NCBI RefSeq assembly: GCF_000157995.1
Contig: NZ_GG657561.1
Coordinates: forward strand, 238,541 to 285,231
Direction: 5' to 3'
Length of the DNA stretch: 46,691 nt
Source of the DNA: Holdemania filiformis DSM 12042
GTDB taxonomy: Bacteria; Bacillota_I; Bacilli_A; Erysipelotrichales; Erysipelotrichaceae
The notes beneath the pieces were generated by a model, which had not been told where the DNA came from, did not search any database, and was given only the letters and a program-made list of their open reading frames with translations. Within the stretch, counting starts at the first letter, position 1. Each line of letters begins with the position of its first letter. Of the stretch, positions 43,337 to 46,691 are shown one piece after another. The position numbers were made by a program, and so were the translations under genes.

Positions 43337-45238
43337 ATGTATTACACCCAAGAACAGATAGACCGCGCCAACCAAGCCGACCTTGTTTCTTTCCTGCAAT
43401 CACAGGGCGAGCAGCTTATCCGCGCCGGAAACGAATACCGCTGGAAGCGGCACAACAGCTTGACCGTCCGGGGAAACAAATGGTATCGCCACAGCCAGAG
43501 CAAGGGCGGCGCACCCATTGATTTTGTCATGGAGTTTTACGGAAAGAGCTTTACCGAAGCCGTTGAGATGCTGACAGGAGAAAAAGGCGCAGCCCCGCCG
43601 CCGGACAGACCAATCCCCGCGTCCTTTTCTGACTTCCGACTGCCACCCCGCAGCACCGACAACCGCACAGCGAGGAACTACCTCACAGCCGCCCGCCGCA
43701 TTGATGAAGATGTGTCGGGCTTTTTCTTTGCCAGCGGCGATATTTACGAGGATGCAGCCCACCACAACGCCGTATTTGTGGGGCGGGACGAGGACGGAAT
43801 ACCGCGCTACGCCCACAGCAAGGGAACGGCGGGAAACTTCCGGCTTGATGTGAAAGGCAGCGACAAAGCCTTTAACTTCTGCTACCGGGGCGAGGGCGAA
43901 AGATTGTTTGTTTTTGAAGCCCCGATAGACCTGTTATCTTTCCTCTGCCTGTTCAAAAAGGAATGGCAGAAACAAAGCTACCTTGCACTGGGCGGCGTGG
44001 GAGAAAAAGCCCTGCTGCGTTTCCTCTCTGACCGTCCAGACATTCAGACCGTCTATCTCTGCCTTGATAGCGACCAAGCCGGAAACGACGCTTGCAGCCG
44101 CCTTGTGGAGCTTATGCCGGAGGGCTTGACCGTCCACCGCCTTATCCCTCTTTTCAAAGACTGGAATGAGGTACAGACGCGCAGGGGAGAAATCACAGAC
44201 GGGAAGTATCTCCGCGAAGCGGTCTATGGACTGAAAGAGCCGCCGCAGGAAGAAACGGTTGAGATTATCCGCATGAGCGAGGTTGACACACAGACCGTCG
44301 AATGGCTATGGGAGCCGTATATCCCTTTCGGGAAAGTAACCATTGTGCAAGGCAACCCCGGTGAGGGAAAGACCACCTTTGCCCTGCGCCTTGCCGCCGC
44401 CTGCACCACCGGGGGAACACTGCCGGGAATGAAGCCCTTGCCGCCATTCCAAGTGATTTACCAGACCGCCGAGGACGGGCTGGGCGATACCGTCAAGCCC
44501 CGCTTGATGGAAGCAGAAGCCGACCTTGACCGCGTACTTGTGATTGATGAAGCAAAACGGGAGCTTACCCTGTCCGACGAGCGCATAGAGAAAGCAATCA
44601 TGCAGAATGGAGCGCGTCTGATTATCCTTGACCCCATACAGGCGTATATGGGCGACAAAGCCGACATGAACAAGGCAAACGAGGTGCGCCCCATTTTTCG
44701 CCGCCTTGCCGAAGTTGCCGAGCGTACCGGGTGCGCTATTATCCTTATCGGACACCTGAACAAAGCCGCCGGAGGACAGAGCGCATACCGGGGTTTAGGT
44801 TCTATTGACTTCCGCGCAGCCGCCCGGAGCGTGCTTCTTATTGGGCGCGTAAAGCGAGAATCGAATGTGCGCGTTATCGTCCATGACAAATCTTCCCTTG
44901 CGCCGGAGGGAAAGCCCGTAGCCTTTTGCCTTGACCCGGAAACGGGCTTTTCGTGGATAGGCGAATACGACATCACCGCTGACGAGCTGCTGTCCGGCGC
45001 GGGTGGGAACACCGCCACCAAGACCGAACAGGCTGAACGGCTGATACTTGACCTGTTGGCAGACGGGAAAGAGCTTGCCAGCGAGGACATAGAGAAAGCC
45101 GCAGCCGAAGCCGGAATATCCGAAAGGACGGTACAGAACGCCAAGCGCAACATGGGCGGCATTTTAGGCGCAAGGCGTGTCGGCGGTCAATGGTATAACT
45201 TCATCAAGAAGAAGCAACCACCCGAACCCGCAAGCTGA
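43337..45238 (+). CDS. Primase/RepA-like protein: DUF3991, toprim and AAA ATPase domains
   Basis: The 633-residue protein combines a DUF3991/CHC2-like start (DLVSFLQSQGEQLIRAGNEY ... SKGGAPIDFVMEFYGKSFTE), a toprim-like part near residues 185-270 (RLFVFEAPIDLLSFL, VYLCLDSDQAGNDA), a RepA/KaiC-type ATPase from about 330 (Walker A GNPGEGKTTF, Walker B RLIILDPIQAYMG) and a winged-helix end near 565-625 (SEDIEKAAAEAGISERTVQN). It would support replication of the element after transfer or as a circle. It starts 16 bases after the relaxase stop with AAAGGAG, and its stop codon is the first base pair of the right-end hairpin. Confidence 0.87.
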   Translation: MYYTQEQIDRANQADLVSFLQSQGEQLIRAGNEYRWKRHNSLTVRGNKWYRHSQSKGGAPIDFVMEFYGKSFTEAVEMLTGEKGAAPPPDRPIPASFSDFRLPPRSTDNRTARNYLTAARRIDEDVSGFFFASGDIYEDAAHHNAVFVGRDEDGIPRYAHSKGTAGNFRLDVKGSDKAFNFCYRGEGERLFVFEAPIDLLSFLCLFKKEWQKQSYLALGGVGEKALLRFLSDRPDIQTVYLCLDSDQAGNDACSRLVELMPEGLTVHRLIPLFKDWNEVQTRRGEITDGKYLREAVYGLKEPPQEETVEIIRMSEVDTQTVEWLWEPYIPFGKVTIVQGNPGEGKTTFALRLAAACTTGGTLPGMKPLPPFQVIYQTAEDGLGDTVKPRLMEAEADLDRVLVIDEAKRELTLSDERIEKAIMQNGARLIILDPIQAYMGDKADMNKANEVRPIFRRLAEVAERTGCAIILIGHLNKAAGGQSAYRGLGSIDFRAAARSVLLIGRVKRESNVRVIVHDKSSLAPEGKPVAFCLDPETGFSWIGEYDITADELLSGAGGNTATKTEQAERLILDLLADGKELASEDIEKAAAEAGISERTVQNAKRNMGGILGARRVGGQWYNFIKKKQPPEPAS

Positions 45239-45282
45239 AAGTGCAAAACGCAGACCCTTTGCACTTTGCACTTTCGCACTTT
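45238..45282. repeat. Right-end hairpin and GCACTTT repeats of the IME
   Basis: AAAGTGCAAA (45238-45247) pairs with TTTGCACTTT (45258-45267), a perfect stem starting at the stop codon. GCACTTT occurs at 45261, 45268 and 45276, and a partial copy, GCACTTG, at 45313. The hairpin may be a terminator; the repeats may be binding sites for the recombinase or replication protein. Confidence 0.65.
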
Positions 45283-45335
45283 CACGATAATTTGCGTCAA
45301 TAACTCAAAAAAGCACTTGACAAAACGCTTCATGG

Positions 45336-46691
45336 GGCGGCCCCAAAGATATAGCCCCGTACATCGACCCGGTGTTTGACAACAACATCCTCCTGACCCA
45401 GACGGAACGCCTCACCATGAACAACCGGCCCAAAGACCCCAAGACCGCCCGGAATAAAAATGTGCTGGTGATCGGCGGTTCCGGCAGCGGCAAGACCCGG
45501 TTCTTTGTGAAGCCCAACCTTATGCAGTGCGTGTCCAAGGACTACCCGACCTCATTCGTAATCACAGACCCAAAAGGAAGTCTGATCGGCGAGGTGGGCC
45601 AGCTCCTTGTGCGGTGCGGCTACCGGGTGAAAGTGCTGAATACCATCAACTTTTCCAAGAGTATGCGCTACAACCCGTTTCGCTACATCCATTCGGAAAA
45701 GGACATTTTGAAGCTGGTAAACACGCTGATCTGCAACACCAAGGGCGAGGGCGAAAAGAGCGCCGAGGATTTTTGGATCAAATCGGAACGCCTGCTGTAT
45801 TCGGCCCTCATTGGCTATATCTGGTACGAAGCGCCGGACGATGAAATGAATTTCACTACGCTGCTTGAAATGATAAATACCAGTGAAGCCCGCGAGGACG
45901 ACCCGGAATTTCAATCCCCGGTAGACCAGATGTTTGAACGGCTGGAAGAAAAAGATCCGGAACATTTTGCGGTGCGTCAGTACCGTAAATTCCTGCTGTC
46001 GGCAGGCAAGACCCGCAGCTCCATTTTGATAAGCTGCGGAGCCAGATTAGCGCCCTTTGACATCCGGGAGGTGCGGGAGCTGATGGAGGACGACGAACTG
46101 GAACTTGACACCATCGGGGACAAAAAAACGGCCCTGTTCCTGATTATGTCGGACACGGACACGACCTTTAATTTCATTCTGGCAATGGTGCAAAGCCAGC
46201 TTATCAACCTTTTGTGTGACCGGGCCGATGACAAATACGGCGGGCGGCTGCCCGTCCATGTGCGGCTGATTCTGGACGAGTTTGCCAACATCGGCCAGAT
46301 TCCAAACTTTGATAAGCTGATCGCCACCATCCGAAGCCGGGAGATCTCGGCTTCTATTATTTTGCAGAGCCAGTCGCAGCTAAAGGCCATTTACAAGGAC
46401 GCGGCGGAAATCATTTCCGACAACTGCGACTGTACACTGTTCCTTAGTGGCAGGGGCAAGAACGCCAAGGAGATCGCGGAGGTGCTGGGCAAGGAAACCA
46501 TTGACAGCTACAACCAGAGCGAGAACCGGGGCGCGCAGACCTCCCACGGACTGAACTACCAAAAACTCGGAAAGGAGCTGATGAGCCAAGACGAAATTGC
46601 AACGATGGATGGAGGCAAGTGTATTTTGCAGGTGCGTGGCGTAAGGCCGTTTTTCAGCGAGAAATACGACATCACCCGCCACCCCCGCTAT
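45336..46691 (+). pseudogene. VirD4/TraG coupling protein gene, 3' fragment (continues past the window)
   Basis: From 45336 the frame is open to the end of the window (452 codons) and continues the fragment at 36789 without loss: RW then GGPKDIAPYIDPVFDNN. It holds the ATPase of the coupling protein: Walker A VIGGSGSGKTRFF near 45474, TDPKGSLIGEVG, Walker B LILDEFANIGQIP near 46270, and SREISASIILQSQSQLK. No start codon with a ribosome-binding site lies at its head; the first in-frame ATG is at about 45417, after IDP, so a shortened soluble ATPase is conceivable but without its membrane anchor. As it stands the gene is split in two. Confidence 0.92.

Larger units (their letters stand above)
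37086..45335 (+). mobile_element. Nested integrative mobilizable element (IME) with a large serine recombinase, inserted in virD4
   Basis: The insert is about 8,250 bases. It carries a serine recombinase, TnpW, an ECF-like sigma factor and membrane partner, DUF3847, a MobA/MobL-type relaxase and a toprim/ATPase replication protein, but no secretion genes. At the left junction the host reads CGTTGG then AGTGCATAA; at the right, CTTCATGG then GGCGGCC. TGG (37083-37085 and 45333-45335) is common to both, so the crossover core lies within TGG, probably GG. Removing one copy restores CGT TGG GGC GGC and the intact coupling-protein frame. Confidence 0.9.
34664..46691 (+). mobile_element. Left part of a Tn1549-like integrative conjugative element (ICE), inserted at the 3' end of rlmD
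   Basis: From the rlmD stop codon onward, base composition and gene content change to those of the large Tn1549/CTn family of gut Bacillota: DUF6017 protein, DUF5348, PcfB and VirD4/TraG in order. The element continues past the right end of the window, so its type IV secretion genes, integrase and attR are not seen. The 3' end of rumA-type genes is a known integration hotspot. The exact left end is not proven; it lies between about 34,620 and 34,810. A second element is nested inside at 37086-45335. Confidence 0.8.

Noticed and set aside
1..46691. CRISPR arrays, rRNA and tRNA genes
   Set aside because: I saw no regularly spaced repeats, no rRNA-like segments and no tRNA-like cloverleaf with a CCA end.

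Overview
The window looks like a piece of a gut Bacillota (Firmicutes) chromosome. Shine-Dalgarno sites are strong, promoters are of the sigma-A type, and the window holds a guanine riboswitch, a fused PurL/PurQ, AsnA, a LoaP-type NusG paralogue and a class I aldolase. An Erysipelotrichaceae member such as Holdemania is my best guess, at low confidence. Base composition divides it into three blocks: an AT-rich surface-polysaccharide locus (about 1-13,800), a moderately GC-rich housekeeping block (about 13,800-34,660), and a GC-rich nested mobile element (34,664 to the end).

Block 1 is the 3' part of a Wzx/Wzy-type capsule locus: BY-kinase CpsD (partial), phosphatase CpsB, the initiating sugar-phosphate transferase, a GT4 glycosyltransferase, Wzy, Wzx and a pyruvyl transferase. 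It carries all four activities needed for GDP-D-glycero-alpha-D-manno-heptose: GmhA, an HddA-type kinase, and an HddC nucleotidyltransferase fused to a GmhB phosphatase. Three long non-coding stretches and the 3' edge contain decayed genes that can be read by eye: a second copy of part of hddA, a family 2 glycosyltransferase, and the start of a UDP-glucose dehydrogenase.

Block 2 holds a tyrosine phosphatase, a LUD protein, loaP, asnA and a small membrane protein. Next come a guanine riboswitch and purE-purL-purM-purN-purD, a short membrane peptide with its own promoter, and azlCD. A DUF969-DUF979-pcp-nadE run follows, probably linked to pyroglutamate or peptide use. On the minus strand are an SDR closely resembling bile-acid 7alpha-hydroxysteroid dehydrogenases and a class I fructose-bisphosphate aldolase. 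The block ends with an RlmD/RumA-type 23S rRNA uracil methyltransferase.

Block 3 begins directly after that methyltransferase, a common integration target. It is the left end of a Tn1549-like integrative conjugative element: a DUF6017 protein, DUF5348, PcfB, and the VirD4/TraG coupling protein. The coupling-protein gene is split by an insertion of about 8.25 kb. Codon 99 (Trp) lies at 37083-37085, and the frame resumes exactly at 45336. The insert is a mobilizable element with its own large serine recombinase, TnpW, an ECF-like sigma factor with a membrane partner, DUF3847, a MobA/MobL-type relaxase, and a toprim/RepA-like ATPase. The relaxase has no standard start codon at the position expected from its ribosome-binding site; there is an ATA there. 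The nested pair, and the loss of the host element's coupling protein, is the most striking feature of the window.
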